Source of the DNA: Cellulomonas sp. URHE0023 | GTDB taxonomy: Bacteria; Actinomycetota; Actinomycetes; Actinomycetales; Cellulomonadaceae | Assembly (NCBI RefSeq): GCF_000688475.1 | Contig: NZ_JIAN01000005.1 | Span: 310,001 to 374,000, forward strand | DNA length: 64,000 nt | Direction: 5' to 3' | Shown: positions 41,870 to 52,214 of the stretch, piece after piece | How the letters are laid out: every line of letters begins with the position of its first letter | How positions within the stretch are numbered: the first letter of the stretch is position 1 | Notes under the pieces: generated by a model | The model's database searches: none | Told to the model about the DNA's origin: nothing | Seen by the model: the letters and a program-made list of their open reading frames with translations, nothing else | Translations under genes and position numbers: made by a program

Positions 41870-44032
41870 ATGTTGTCGCAGACCCTGTACCGCCTGGGCA
41901 GTGGGGCTGCCCGCCGCCCCAAGGCCGTGATCTCGTCGTGGTTGCTGCTCGCCGTCCTGGTCGTCGTGGCCTCCAGCACCTTCGGAGCGAAGCTGGAGGA
42001 CTCGTTCCGGGTTCCGGGCCTGGACTCCCAGCAGGCGAACGACCTGCTCGAGTCCGCAGGATCGGGCCAAGCCGGCCTGACGGCACAGGTCGTGGCCACG
42101 CCCGTCGACGGAGGCTCGTTCACGGACGACCCCGCAGCCCGGGCCGCGCTCGCACGGCTGCAGCAGGACGCGGCCGCGCTGCCGCACGTGCTGGGCACCA
42201 CCGACCCCGCCGGTGCGCTCGCCGGGTCGAGCGACGAGTCCGGGGTCGTCTCCCCCGACCGACGCGTGGCGCTGCTGCGCCTCCAGTACCCGACCCTCGA
42301 CGAGCTCTCGAAGGCAGACCTGGACAACCTCGAGGCGCTCGACGGCGGACCGGACCTGCGCGTGGAGAAGGGCGGCGACCTGTACTTCGCCTACGAGGAG
42401 TCCACCGGCAACGCCGGCGAGCTCGTCGGCGTCCTGGCGGCGCTCGCCATCCTGTTCCTCGCCTTCGGGTCGGTCACCGCCGCCCTGCTGCCGATCGCGA
42501 TGTCGATCCTGGGACTCGCGGTCGGGACCGGGGCGATGTCGCTGCTGGCCAACGTCATGGTCATCCCCAGCTACGCCCCCGTCCTCGGGGCGATGGTGGG
42601 CCTCGGCGTCGGGATCGACTACGCGCTGTTCGTCACCACGCGACACCGCGAGTACCTCGCTCGGGGGCTGGTGGTCGAGGACTCGATCGCACGGTCCATC
42701 GCGACGGCGGGTCGGCCGGTGGTCTTCGCCGGCGGGATCGTCGTGGTCTCGATCCTGGGGCTGGCGGTCGCCGGGGTGCCGTTCATGACGGCGGGCGGGA
42801 TCGCCATCTCGATGGTCGTGCTCATCATGGTCGCGGCCTCCGTGACCCTCCTTCCCGCGCTCCTGGCCCTGTCTCGGCGCCGCGTGGTCGGTCGCCGCCC
42901 GGTCCACGCCACGAGCCCGGGCTGGGCTCGCTGGACGCGGCACGTGACGCGTCATCCGCGCAGCTACCTGCTGGGCGTCACCGCGCTGCTCCTCGCCCTG
43001 GCTGCGCCCGTGCTCGCGCTGCGCGTCGGCATCCCGGACGACGGCGCCCTGCCACCGAGCTTCACGCAGCGCCAGGCCTACGACCTCGTCGCCCAGGGCT
43101 TCGGACCCGGCCGGAACGGGCCTCTCGTCGTGGCCGTCGCGCTCGGCGGCGACGACGCAGTCCTCACGCCGCTCGCGGCAGCGATCGCCGACGACCCCGG
43201 GATCGCGAGCGTCGAGGCACCCGTCGTCCGCGGTGACGTCGGCACGGTCGTCGCCTACGCCACGACCGGCCCTCAGGACCAGGCGACGAGCGAGACGATC
43301 GGCCGGCTGCGCTCCGAGGTGTTCCCCGCGGCACTCGCCGACAGCCCTGCGCGGGCGCACGTGGGCGGGCAGACCGCGAACTTCGCCGACGTCGGGATCC
43401 GGGTCAACGACCGGCTGCCCGTGTTCGTCCTCGCGGTCCTGGGTATGTCGTTCCTCCTGCTCATGCTGGTGTTCCGTTCCGTGCTGGTACCGCTCAAGGC
43501 GGTCCTGCTCAACCTGCTGAGCATCGGGGCGTCCTACGGGGTGATGGTCATGGTGTTCCAGTGGGGCTGGGGCGCCGACCTCATCGGGCTCGAGTCCACC
43601 GTGCCGATCGTGTCGTTCATCCCCATGTTCATGTTCGCCATCCTGTTCGGGCTCTCCATGGACTACGAGGTGTTCCTGCTGAGCCGGGTGCGCGAGGAGT
43701 ATGTCGCGACCGGCTCGAACGACCTGGCCGTGGTCAACGGGGTGGCCCGGACCGGACGCGTCATCACGTCTGCGGCACTGATCATGGTCTGCGTGTTCCT
43801 GGCCTTCGTGCTCGGCGCCGACGCCGCGACCAAGATGTTCGGGGTCGGGCTGGCCACCGCGATCCTCATCGACGCCACTCTCGTCAGGATGGTGCTGGTG
43901 CCCGCGACGATGAAGCTGCTCGGGCGCGCCAACTGGTGGGTTCCGCGCTGGCTCGACCGGGTGCTGCCCCGCGTAGAGGTGGACAGCGAGGAGCAGCTGC
44001 CCGAGGCCAAGATCCTGGTTGCTGCTCCCTAG
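41870..44032 (+). CDS. MMPL/RND-type membrane transporter
   Basis: A 720-residue transporter with two repeats, each of one helix, a periplasmic loop and five to six helices. Family segments MVGLGVGIDYALFVTTRHRE (first repeat) and ILFGLSMDYEVFLLSRVREE (second repeat) each carry the Asp-Tyr pair used for proton relay. GGGGEADL-type insertions are absent. Start ATG 41870 after GGGAGG. Family members export lipids or drugs driven by protons; the substrate here is unknown. Its stop overlaps the convergent FHA gene stop in the sequence CTAG. Confidence 0.92.
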   Translation: MLSQTLYRLGSGAARRPKAVISSWLLLAVLVVVASSTFGAKLEDSFRVPGLDSQQANDLLESAGSGQAGLTAQVVATPVDGGSFTDDPAARAALARLQQDAAALPHVLGTTDPAGALAGSSDESGVVSPDRRVALLRLQYPTLDELSKADLDNLEALDGGPDLRVEKGGDLYFAYEESTGNAGELVGVLAALAILFLAFGSVTAALLPIAMSILGLAVGTGAMSLLANVMVIPSYAPVLGAMVGLGVGIDYALFVTTRHREYLARGLVVEDSIARSIATAGRPVVFAGGIVVVSILGLAVAGVPFMTAGGIAISMVVLIMVAASVTLLPALLALSRRRVVGRRPVHATSPGWARWTRHVTRHPRSYLLGVTALLLALAAPVLALRVGIPDDGALPPSFTQRQAYDLVAQGFGPGRNGPLVVAVALGGDDAVLTPLAAAIADDPGIASVEAPVVRGDVGTVVAYATTGPQDQATSETIGRLRSEVFPAALADSPARAHVGGQTANFADVGIRVNDRLPVFVLAVLGMSFLLLMLVFRSVLVPLKAVLLNLLSIGASYGVMVMVFQWGWGADLIGLESTVPIVSFIPMFMFAILFGLSMDYEVFLLSRVREEYVATGSNDLAVVNGVARTGRVITSAALIMVCVFLAFVLGADAATKMFGVGLATAILIDATLVRMVLVPATMKLLGRANWWVPRWLDRVLPRVEVDSEEQLPEAKILVAAP

Positions 44033-45531
44033 TCGACCGCGTCGGTCGGGGCAGGCCAGTCCAGCTCCGACCGGCTGCGGACCTCGATCGTGCGCTGCCC
44101 GAACCTCACGGTGCTGCCGGCATCGACCCTCGTGCGCTTCCCAGGAGCGAGCGACACCTCGGTGCCGTCGGGACGCACCACGACGGTCCCGTTCATGGAA
44201 CCGCGGTCGACGAACCACAGCCGGTTCCCCCGACGATCCACGCCGAACGCCAGGTGGACGCGCGAGATGGAGCCGCCCGGGTCGTCGATCGCGACGAGGT
44301 GCACGAGGCCCGGCTCGTCGTCGGGGGCCCGCCCGACCAGCCCGTCGCCCTCGACCTCGAGCTGCAGGCCGCTGTCGAACCGGAGCACCAGCCCCTGTTC
44401 CGTCACCCGGGCCGGGGGCTCGTCCGGACGCAGCCTGGCGTGCTCCAGCTCGGGCAGCCCTGGATCCGCCGGACGAACCTCCGGCTCGACCAGTCCGTCC
44501 GGGCGGTGCCTCGACCGTGCACCGATGCGGGGCAGGACCGGTACGCGTCGCAGTGACGTCGCGCGGATCGAGATCGCCTCCGTGGGGGGCGCACCGATGA
44601 CCGGCCCGCGGACGGTCGGCCGCGGCGGCCCGGACACGAGCCTGTTCGGCACGTCGATCAGCCGACGGTCCGCGGGAGACGCCGGTCCCGTCAGCTTGCC
44701 CGGGCGCGGGCCCGGCGGCCCGGTGATGACCTCGACGTGCTGGACGGAGGTCGACACCGTGATCGACTTCCACGGGGCCGGCCGCACCAGACCCGGGGTG
44801 GTCGAGATGATCGGCGCGTTCCTCGGCGGAGCGTCACGTGGATTCGGCACCACCCCGGGCACCGGCCGCACCATGCCGAGGACCGGCACGGGTCCGAGCG
44901 CCCGGTGCACCGCGGGCGACGTCCCGGGCCCCTCGACGCCGGCTTCCCGCAGGGACCGCGCCCGCAGGACCAGCGTCCGTGCTGCTGTGTCGTGCCATCC
45001 CCGCCGGGCGGGTGGGCTGCCCCAGACGCCGGACGCGACGACGACCCACGCCCCGACCAGTGCCACGAGCGCCCCGGCGAGCTCGACGAGGACCCGCACG
45101 GCGATGGCGGACATCCCCGCCGGTCGGTACGTCTGCGACGCCATCGTGCGGATACCGGTCAGCGCGTTGCCCACGGTCGCACCCGACCGCGCCTCCACCA
45201 GCCACTGGGTCGCCGCGGCGACGACCAGCAGTCCCGGGAGGGCGACAGCCGCAGGGCTCCACGACCCGTCGGGCTCGTGAAGACCTCCGGACGCTCCCGC
45301 GAGCACGTAGCCGAGACCCACGGCCAGCCCCAGCACGACCACGTCGACCGTGAAGGCGAGCACCCGCAGACCCACAGGTGCGACGGTCTGCGCCGTGAGC
45401 TCCGGGACCGCGTCGAGCACCGGGCGACGAGGCAGCACCCGGGCGGCCGGCGCAGGGGGTGCGCCACACACCGCGCAGCGCTTGGCGCCTGCCGCGAGCG
45501 GCGCGCCACAGACGTCACACGGTGCGCTCAC
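44029..45531 (-). CDS. RDD-membrane/FHA domain protein with N-terminal zinc ribbon
   Basis: A 500-residue multidomain protein from GTG 45531. Cys5, Cys8, Cys19 and Cys22 form a small zinc ribbon. An RDD membrane domain follows (about 55-200, three helices, including GLRVLAFTVDVVVLGLAVGL). A ~190-residue Pro/Arg-rich linker comes next. The C-terminal FHA domain (about 400-490) has VGRAPDDEPG, ISRVHLAFG and DRGSMNGTVV. FHA domains bind phosphothreonine, linking it to Ser/Thr kinase signalling. It lies 67 bp downstream of the polyprenyl synthase gene. Confidence 0.88.
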   Translation of the reverse strand: MSAPCDVCGAPLAAGAKRCAVCGAPPAPAARVLPRRPVLDAVPELTAQTVAPVGLRVLAFTVDVVVLGLAVGLGYVLAGASGGLHEPDGSWSPAAVALPGLLVVAAATQWLVEARSGATVGNALTGIRTMASQTYRPAGMSAIAVRVLVELAGALVALVGAWVVVASGVWGSPPARRGWHDTAARTLVLRARSLREAGVEGPGTSPAVHRALGPVPVLGMVRPVPGVVPNPRDAPPRNAPIISTTPGLVRPAPWKSITVSTSVQHVEVITGPPGPRPGKLTGPASPADRRLIDVPNRLVSGPPRPTVRGPVIGAPPTEAISIRATSLRRVPVLPRIGARSRHRPDGLVEPEVRPADPGLPELEHARLRPDEPPARVTEQGLVLRFDSGLQLEVEGDGLVGRAPDDEPGLVHLVAIDDPGGSISRVHLAFGVDRRGNRLWFVDRGSMNGTVVVRPDGTEVSLAPGKRTRVDAGSTVRFGQRTIEVRSRSELDWPAPTDAVD

Positions 45532-45598
45532 CTCGGACCTCCCGGTTCGGCCCGTCGATGGGCCGGGGTGACATGGTGTCAGAACGTGGGGCACGCGG

Positions 45599-46606
45599 TC
45601 AGGACGCGCGATCGACCAGCGCGTCCGCGAACGAGACCAGCGCGTCCTTGACCGATCCGTCGTCGAGGGCGTCGAGCTCGAGCACCGCGGACCGGGCCAG
45701 AGTCACCGCCCGCTCGCGGGTCTCCTCGACCACAGGGTGCACCCTCAGTGCTGCCACCGCACGGTCGAGCGCGTCGTCGTCGGTGAGGTCGGAGTCGAGG
45801 AGCGCCAGAAGCTCGTGGTCCGCCGCGGTGGCGTCGGGCGACGCCGCGCGGGCGCGCAGCAGGAGCGCGGGCATCGTCGGAACACGCTCGCGCAGGTCGG
45901 TGCCGGGCGTCTTGCCCGTGGTGGCGCCGTCGGACGTCAGGTCGATGACGTCGTCCGCCAGCTGGAACGCGACGCCGATCTTCTCGCCGAACGCGGACAC
46001 GATGCTCTGGATCTCGGGCCGGCATCCGGAGAACATCGCACCGAACCGCGCGGACGTCGCGATGAGCGAGGCCGTCTTGTCGGCGAGCACCTGCAGGTAG
46101 TGCGCGACGTGGTCCTCCTCCGCGCGCGGACCCACGGTCTCGTGGAGCTGGCCGAGGCACAGCCGTTCGAAGGTCGCGGCCTGGATGCGTACCGCCTCGG
46201 GCCCCAGCCCGGCGACCGTCGCGGACGCCCTGGCGAACAGGAGGTCACCCGTGAGGATCGCGACGGAGTTCCCCCATACCTCGTGCGCAGCCGGCGCACC
46301 ACGGCGCAGCGGTGCCGAGTCCATGACGTCGTCGTGGTACAGCGTGGCCAGGTGCGTGAGCTCGACCACGACTGCGGCGTCGATCACCTCGAGCCGGGAC
46401 CCGTCGCCGAGCTCGGCCGCGAGCAGCGTCAGGAGCGGACGCAGACGCTTGCCACCCGCGTTGACCAGGTGACGTGAGGCGTCGTCGGCCAACGGGTCGA
46501 CGTTGGTGACAGCATGGCGCAGCCGTTCCTCGACGATCTCCAGCCGTGCGGACAGGCGCTCGCCGAGATCGGCATCGGCCAGCGGGAAGGCCGTCATCGA
46601 GGTCAC
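45599..46606 (-). CDS. Polyprenyl diphosphate synthase (menaquinone side chain)
   Basis: A 335-residue trans-isoprenyl diphosphate synthase. First Asp-rich motif DDVMD is at 92-96, second motif DDVID at 218-222, and GGKRLRPLL at 51-59 binds isopentenyl diphosphate. Position next to nuo genes and a GGR gene points to synthesis of the menaquinone tail by long-chain elongation of IPP; chain length is not readable. Start GTG 46606, with ATG three codons on as an alternative. It is the last gene of the nuo strand, 55 bp past nuoN. Confidence 0.92.
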   Translation of the reverse strand: MTSMTAFPLADADLGERLSARLEIVEERLRHAVTNVDPLADDASRHLVNAGGKRLRPLLTLLAAELGDGSRLEVIDAAVVVELTHLATLYHDDVMDSAPLRRGAPAAHEVWGNSVAILTGDLLFARASATVAGLGPEAVRIQAATFERLCLGQLHETVGPRAEEDHVAHYLQVLADKTASLIATSARFGAMFSGCRPEIQSIVSAFGEKIGVAFQLADDVIDLTSDGATTGKTPGTDLRERVPTMPALLLRARAASPDATAADHELLALLDSDLTDDDALDRAVAALRVHPVVEETRERAVTLARSAVLELDALDDGSVKDALVSFADALVDRAS

Positions 46607-46661
46607 GGCATGAACCTATCTGCCCGCGGGCCTCGTGCAGGACACCGCACGCGGTGCGTGG

Positions 46662-48368
46662 TCACGGGAGGAACGACGCCACACCCTGGATGGCCTCGAT
46701 CACGGGCGAGGGCGCGATGCCCATCACGATCGTGAGCAGCGCGCAGATCGCGATCGCAGCGACCGCGAGCCCCTCCGTCTTCACGACCGTGGTGGTGATC
46801 GTGGACCGCGCCTCCGTCTCGACGACCGTCTCGACCGCGACCGCGCCGTCGCCCGCGGAGATCGGCGCGCTGACGTCCCCGGCCGGCACGTACACGTCGG
46901 TCCCGGTGGGTTCGCCGTCGGCTGACGCGGAGCCGGTGAAGAACATCAGGACGATGATCCTCACGTAGAAGAACGCGGCGGCCGAGGAGGCGAGCACGCC
47001 GATGAGGGCCAGCGGCCAGGCGCCCCCGTCGACCGCGGCGGAGAACACACCGAACTTGCCGATGAAGCCCGCCGTGAGCGGGATCCCCGCGAACGACAGC
47101 AGGAACAGCGCGAACGTCAGTGCGAGCAGCGGGTTCGTCCGGCCCAGGCCGGCCCACTGCGAGAGGTGCGTGGCCTCGCCGAGGATCGGGCCGGGGCTGC
47201 CGTCCGCGGACTGCCTCGTCCGCTCGCGCACCAGCCAGACGATGCCGAACGCACCGACGGTCGCCGCGCCGTAGACGAGCAGGTAGAACAGGACCGCGGT
47301 GATGCCCGCCTGGTTCAGGGCGATGATGCCCGTGAGGATGAACCCGGAGTGCGCGATCGAGGAGTACCCGAGGACGCGCTTCATGTCGCTCTGGACGAGG
47401 GCGCCGACCGTGCCGACGACCATCGTCAGGATCGCGACGGTCCACAGGATCGCGGCGAGGTCCCACTGCAGGTCCGGGAAGACCGTGTAGACGATCCGCA
47501 GCAGCGCACCGAACGCCGCGATCTTCGTGCACGCCCCCATGAACCCGGTGATCGGTGTCGGGGCACCTTGGTAGACGTCGGGCGTCCAGGTGTGGAAGGG
47601 CACAGCCCCCACCTTGAACAGCAGGCCGGCCAGGATCAGGACCGACCCGACGAGCAGCACGCTCTCCATGCCGCTCGGGGTGCCGGTCGCGGTCGCGATG
47701 TCCGCGTAGCGCAGAGAGCCGCTGTACCCGTAGATCAGGGCGATGCCGAACAGGAACAGTGCGGACGCGAACGCGCCGAGCAGGAAGTACTTCATCGACG
47801 CCTCCTGCGAGAGCAGGCGACGACGACGTGCCATGCCCGCGAGCAGGTAGAGCGGCAGCGAGAGGACCTCGAGCGCGACGAAGAGGGTCAGCAGGTCACC
47901 GGCGGCCGGGAAGACGAGCATGCCTCCGGTGGCGAAGAGCACCAGGGGGTAGATCTCGGTCTGGTGGATGCCCTTGCGGCGGGCGACGTCCTCGTAGTCC
48001 GACCCCGGCACGGCAGCCGCGTTCGGGGCGAACGCGTCCTCGCCGGTCTCGGTGCGGTCGGCGATGATCAGCAGCGAGATCACCGCGAAGAGCGCGATCG
48101 AGCCCCACAGGACGAGCGTCGGGCCGTCGACGAGCACCGAGCCGCCGAGGACCGTGGTGCCCCCGGACTCCTCGACGCCGGGCCACAGCAGGACCACGGC
48201 GACGAGCGCGCCGATCGTCGCGAGCAGCGACAGAGCGAGCTGGGCGTTCCGGCGGGCCCGTGCCGGCACGAAGGCCTCGACGAGGACGCCGATGATGGCG
48301 GCGCCCAGGACGATGACGACGGGACTGAGCGCGCCCCAGTCGATCGTCGGTGCGGTGAACCCGCTCAT
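46662..48368 (-). CDS. nuoN: NADH-quinone oxidoreductase subunit N
   Basis: One of three antiporter-like proton-pumping subunits of complex I membrane arm, 568 residues. The conserved Lys region is visible in VGAVPFHTWTPDVYQGAPTP and GYSSIAHSGF. A 45-residue hydrophilic acidic loop (about 475-525) sits before the last helix. ATG 48368 overlaps the nuoM stop (TGATG). Confidence 0.95.
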   Translation of the reverse strand: MSGFTAPTIDWGALSPVVIVLGAAIIGVLVEAFVPARARRNAQLALSLLATIGALVAVVLLWPGVEESGGTTVLGGSVLVDGPTLVLWGSIALFAVISLLIIADRTETGEDAFAPNAAAVPGSDYEDVARRKGIHQTEIYPLVLFATGGMLVFPAAGDLLTLFVALEVLSLPLYLLAGMARRRRLLSQEASMKYFLLGAFASALFLFGIALIYGYSGSLRYADIATATGTPSGMESVLLVGSVLILAGLLFKVGAVPFHTWTPDVYQGAPTPITGFMGACTKIAAFGALLRIVYTVFPDLQWDLAAILWTVAILTMVVGTVGALVQSDMKRVLGYSSIAHSGFILTGIIALNQAGITAVLFYLLVYGAATVGAFGIVWLVRERTRQSADGSPGPILGEATHLSQWAGLGRTNPLLALTFALFLLSFAGIPLTAGFIGKFGVFSAAVDGGAWPLALIGVLASSAAAFFYVRIIVLMFFTGSASADGEPTGTDVYVPAGDVSAPISAGDGAVAVETVVETEARSTITTTVVKTEGLAVAAIAICALLTIVMGIAPSPVIEAIQGVASFLP

Positions 48369-49918
48369 CAGTTGCTCCCCTCATCGGTGCCGGCCGGCAC
48401 GTCCGTCACGCCTACCTGCTCGAGCGTCACCGAAGCCGGTGGGCTGACCAGGTCGAGAGCCGGTCGCGGCACGAAGCCGAAGATCAGCATGAGCAGCAGC
48501 AGCGGCGCGATGGCCCACCGCTCACGAGCCCGCAGGTCCGCGGTCCCTTCCAGGTCGGCCGGGGCCGGACCCGTGAAGACCCGCTGGTAGAGCCACAGGA
48601 TGTAGATCGCAGCCAGCACGACCCCGACCGTCGAGACGATCGCCGCGGCCGGGTGCCGGGCGAAGGTGCCCACGATGACCAGGAACTCGCTGATGAACGT
48701 CGACAGACCCGGAAGGGACAGGACGCTCAGGCCTGCGACGAGGAAGAAGCCGGCGAACACCGGAACGATCTTCTGCAGCCCGCCGAACGCCGAGATCTCC
48801 TGCGTGCCGCGCCGGGCAACCAGGAATCCTGCGAGCAGGAACATCGCCCCGGTCGAGAGCCCGTGGTTGACCATGTAGAACGAGGACCCGGCGATCGACG
48901 TCGACGTGAACGCGAAGATGCCCAGGACGATGAACCCGAAGTGCGACACCGACGTGTACGCGATCAGGCGCATGATGTCCTTCTGACCGATGGCCAGCGC
49001 GGCACCGTAGATGATCGAGACCAGAGCCAGCACGATGATCACCGGTGCGGCCCACCGCGAGGCGTCCGGGAACAGCGGCAGGCACAGCGTCAGCATCCCG
49101 AACGTGCCCACCTTGTCCAGGACGCCCACCAGCAGCGTCGAGGTTCCGGCGGGAGCCTGCTGTGCAGCGTCGGGAAGCCAGGTGTGCACCGGGAACATCG
49201 GCGCCTTGATCGCGAACGCCAGGAAGAACGCGAGGAACAGCAGCTTCTCCGTGGTGGGCGCGATGTCCAGGCCCGTGAGGTTGGCCGTCAGGAAGCCCTC
49301 CGGACCCCCGTCGCCCTGCAGGTACAGCGCGATCACCGCGATCAGCATGATCAGGCCGCCGGCCAGCGAGTAGAGCAGGAACTTCACGGCGGCGTAGCGG
49401 CGCAGCGCACCGCCGAACATGCCGATCATGAAGTAGACCGGGACGAGCATGGCCTCGAACAGGACGTAGAACAGGAACACGTCCCTCGCCGAGAACACGG
49501 CGACGATGAACGCCTCGAGCAGCAGGATGAGCGCGAGGTACCGGCGCAGCCTGTCCGTGGCCACGGTGAGCGAGTCCTGCTCTCGCCAGGCGGCCAGGAC
49601 CACCAGCGGCACGAGCACGATCGACATGAGCACGAGAGCCAGGCCGACGCCGTCGACGCCTACCGCGTAGGACACGCCGAGAGCCGGGATCCAGGCGTGC
49701 TGCTCGTACAGCTGGATCGCCTGGGACGCGTCGGTGTCGAACGCCAGCAGCGCCCCGACACCGAGGGCGAGCACGACCACGGCCACGGCGAGAGCGACGG
49801 ACCGTGCGTGCTTGCGCAGACCGGCAGGAAGCGCCCACAGCAGCACCGCGCCGAGCACGGGGACCACGATGAGGGCGGTCAGCCAGGGGAAGGAGGACGA
49901 CATCGGTGTGAGCTCCAT
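48368..49918 (-). CDS. nuoM: NADH-quinone oxidoreductase subunit M
   Basis: Antiporter-like subunit, 516 residues, with FLAFFLAFAIKAPMFPVHTW and TSVSHFGFIVLG as pump-site landmarks. It starts at ATG 49918 by overlap with the nuoL stop (TGATG). An in-frame ATG at 49903 gives the shorter form. Its C-terminal ~35 residues are hydrophilic. Confidence 0.95.
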   Translation of the reverse strand: MELTPMSSSFPWLTALIVVPVLGAVLLWALPAGLRKHARSVALAVAVVVLALGVGALLAFDTDASQAIQLYEQHAWIPALGVSYAVGVDGVGLALVLMSIVLVPLVVLAAWREQDSLTVATDRLRRYLALILLLEAFIVAVFSARDVFLFYVLFEAMLVPVYFMIGMFGGALRRYAAVKFLLYSLAGGLIMLIAVIALYLQGDGGPEGFLTANLTGLDIAPTTEKLLFLAFFLAFAIKAPMFPVHTWLPDAAQQAPAGTSTLLVGVLDKVGTFGMLTLCLPLFPDASRWAAPVIIVLALVSIIYGAALAIGQKDIMRLIAYTSVSHFGFIVLGIFAFTSTSIAGSSFYMVNHGLSTGAMFLLAGFLVARRGTQEISAFGGLQKIVPVFAGFFLVAGLSVLSLPGLSTFISEFLVIVGTFARHPAAAIVSTVGVVLAAIYILWLYQRVFTGPAPADLEGTADLRARERWAIAPLLLLMLIFGFVPRPALDLVSPPASVTLEQVGVTDVPAGTDEGSN

Positions 49919-51903
49919 CAGATCTGGATGACCAGGACGACGATGACGAGGACGACGAGCCCGAGGAGCATCGACGCGGCGTACGACCGGACGTAGCCGG
50001 TCTGGAAGCGCCGGGCGATCTCACCGAGACCGACCGTGACCCGACCGACGCTCGACACGGTGCCGTCGATCGCGGTGCGGTCGACGTAGACGAGCGAGCG
50101 GGTCAGGGCCTGGCCCGGTTCCACCAGGAGGACGTCGTTGACGGTGTCCTGGTAGAGGTCCACACGAGCCGCGCGCGTCAGCGAGGTGCCGACCGGCGGG
50201 ACGACGGGGACGCGCGACGCGACGTAGCGGCGCCAGGCGATCAGGATCCCGACGGCCACGAGAGCGAGGGTCAGTCCCATGATCACGGGTACGGGCATGA
50301 CCGGCTCCTCGTGCTCCGGATGACCGAGCACCGGCGCCAGCCAGTCGACGAACTTGTTCCCGGCGTTGAGGAACGCACCCAGACCGACCGACCCGACCGC
50401 CAGCACGATCATCGGCCACGTCATGAGCTTGGGCGCCTCGTGCGGGTGCTGGTGGCTGCCGTCGGCCTTGTTCGTCCAGCGCTTCTCGCCCTCGAAGGTC
50501 ATGAAGAACAGCCGGGACATGTAGAACGCGGTGATCCCCGCGGCGAGCATCGCCACGGACCCGAAGAACCACGCGCGCCACGGCGCACCCTCGACCGGCA
50601 CGAACGCCGACTCGATGATGTGGTCCTTGCTGTAGAAGCCGGAGAAGAACGGGAAGCCGATGATCGCCAGCCAGCCCGCGCCGAAGGTGATGTAGGTGAT
50701 CTTCATGTACCGGCCCAGGCCGCCGAACAGGCGCATGTTCACCTGGTCGTCCATGCCGTGCATCACGGAGCCGGCGCCGAGGAACATGCCGGCCTTGAAG
50801 AAGCCGTGCGTCACCAGGTGGAAGATGGCGAACGCGTAGCCGACCGGTCCGAGCCCCGCCGCGAGGATCATGTAGCCGATCTGCGACATCGTCGACGCCG
50901 CGAGCGCCTTCTTGATGTCGTCCTTGGCGCAACCGACGATCGCCCCGAACACGAGCGTGACGGCCCCGACGCAGACGACGACCAGCTGGGCGTCCGGCGC
51001 CGCGTTGAACAGCGGCGCCGACCGCACGATCAGGTAGACCCCCGCGGTCACCATGGTGGCGGCGTGGATCAGGGCCGAGACGGGTGTCGGGCCGGCCATC
51101 GCGTCGCCGAGCCAGGACTGCAGCGGGAACTGCGCCGACTTGCCGCACGCGGCCAGCAAGAGCATGAGCGCGATCCCGTTCAGGGTCGCCTGGCTGGTCG
51201 ACTCCGTCACGCCACCGAGCACCGTGTCGAAGCTGACGCTGCCGAAGGTCGCAAACATCAGGCCCATCGCGATGATGAGCCCGAGGTCACCGATGCGGTT
51301 GGCGACGAACGCCTTCTTGGCGGCCACCGCGTAGTCGAGCCGGTAGTTCCAGAAGCCGATCAACAGGTACGACGCGAGCCCGACACCCTCCCAGCCGAAG
51401 AACAGCAGGAGGTAGCTGTTGGCCAGCACGAGCGTGAGCATCGCGGCGATGAACAGGTTGAGGTAGGCGAAGAACCTGCGCCGGTCGGCGTCGTGCTCCA
51501 TGTACGCGACGGCGTAGATGTGGATCAGCGAACCCACGAACGTCACGAGGAGCACGAACGTCAACGACAGCGGGTCCAGCCGCACCCCGGCATTCAGGTG
51601 GAACGCGCCCGCGTCGATCCAGTTGCCCAGGTCGACGTCCAGCACGCGCGATCCCTCGGACCGACCGAGCATGTTGACGAAGACGACGGCTCCGATGACG
51701 AACGCGGCCGACGACGCGAGCACGCCGAGCCAGTGGCCCCAGCGGTCGGTGCGGCGGCCCAGCACCAGCAGCAGCGCAGCACTGAGGAGCGGGATGCCGA
51801 CGAGCAGCGGTGCGACGAGCAGGGTGCCCGTCTCCACGGTCTCCGTCGCCGGGCCGATCGTGTCTGATGGCAGGCTCGCCACCAGGGCTGTCAGGGTGTG
51901 CAC
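49918..51903 (-). CDS. nuoL: NADH-quinone oxidoreductase subunit L
   Basis: Distal antiporter-like subunit with the long lateral helix, 661 residues. [20 protein letters not shown] and [19 protein letters not shown] are diagnostic. The C-terminal part (after [19 protein letters not shown]) holds the lateral amphipathic helix and final anchor. Start GTG 51903, 11 bp after nuoK. Confidence 0.96.
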   Translation of the reverse strand: MHTLTALVASLPSDTIGPATETVETGTLLVAPLLVGIPLLSAALLLVLGRRTDRWGHWLGVLASSAAFVIGAVVFVNMLGRSEGSRVLDVDLGNWIDAGAFHLNAGVRLDPLSLTFVLLVTFVGSLIHIYAVAYMEHDADRRRFFAYLNLFIAAMLTLVLANSYLLLFFGWEGVGLASYLLIGFWNYRLDYAVAAKKAFVANRIGDLGLIIAMGLMFATFGSVSFDTVLGGVTESTSQATLNGIALMLLLAACGKSAQFPLQSWLGDAMAGPTPVSALIHAATMVTAGVYLIVRSAPLFNAAPDAQLVVVCVGAVTLVFGAIVGCAKDDIKKALAASTMSQIGYMILAAGLGPVGYAFAIFHLVTHGFFKAGMFLGAGSVMHGMDDQVNMRLFGGLGRYMKITYITFGAGWLAIIGFPFFSGFYSKDHIIESAFVPVEGAPWRAWFFGSVAMLAAGITAFYMSRLFFMTFEGEKRWTNKADGSHQHPHEAPKLMTWPMIVLAVGSVGLGAFLNAGNKFVDWLAPVLGHPEHEEPVMPVPVIMGLTLALVAVGILIAWRRYVASRVPVVPPVGTSLTRAARVDLYQDTVNDVLLVEPGQALTRSLVYVDRTAIDGTVSSVGRVTVGLGEIARRFQTGYVRSYAASMLLGLVVLVIVVLVIQI

Positions 51904-51914
51904 GTCCCCGCCCC

Positions 51915-52214
51915 TCAGTTCTTCAACAGGTTCACGTCGTCGACCGAGGCCGAGCGTCGGGTTCGGAAGATGGCCACGATGATCGACAGGCCGACGACGA
52001 CCTCGGCGGCCGCGACGACCATCACGAAGAAGGCCATCACCTGCCCCGTGAGGTCACCGTGGATGCGGGAGAACGTGACGAGCGTGAGGTTGGTGGCGTT
52101 GAGCATGAGCTCGACCCCCATGAACACGATGATCGCGTTGCGCCGGAGCAGGACGGTCGTGGCGCCCAGCGAGAAGAGGATCGCCGCCAGCACGAGGTAG
52201 TGGGTCAGGCTCAC
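51915..52214 (-). CDS. nuoK: NADH-quinone oxidoreductase subunit K
   Basis: Three-helix membrane subunit, 99 residues. [13 protein letters not shown] carries the conserved membrane Glu, with a second Glu in [12 protein letters not shown] 52214 overlaps the nuoJ stop (GTGA). Confidence 0.95.
   Translation of the reverse strand: MSLTHYLVLAAILFSLGATTVLLRRNAIIVFMGVELMLNATNLTLVTFSRIHGDLTGQVMAFFVMVVAAAEVVVGLSIIVAIFRTRRSASVDDVNLLKN

Noticed and set aside
46643..46656. Hairpin after nuoN as an operon terminator
   Set aside because: Only a 6-bp repeat with a two-base gap; too weak, and the next gene continues on the same strand.
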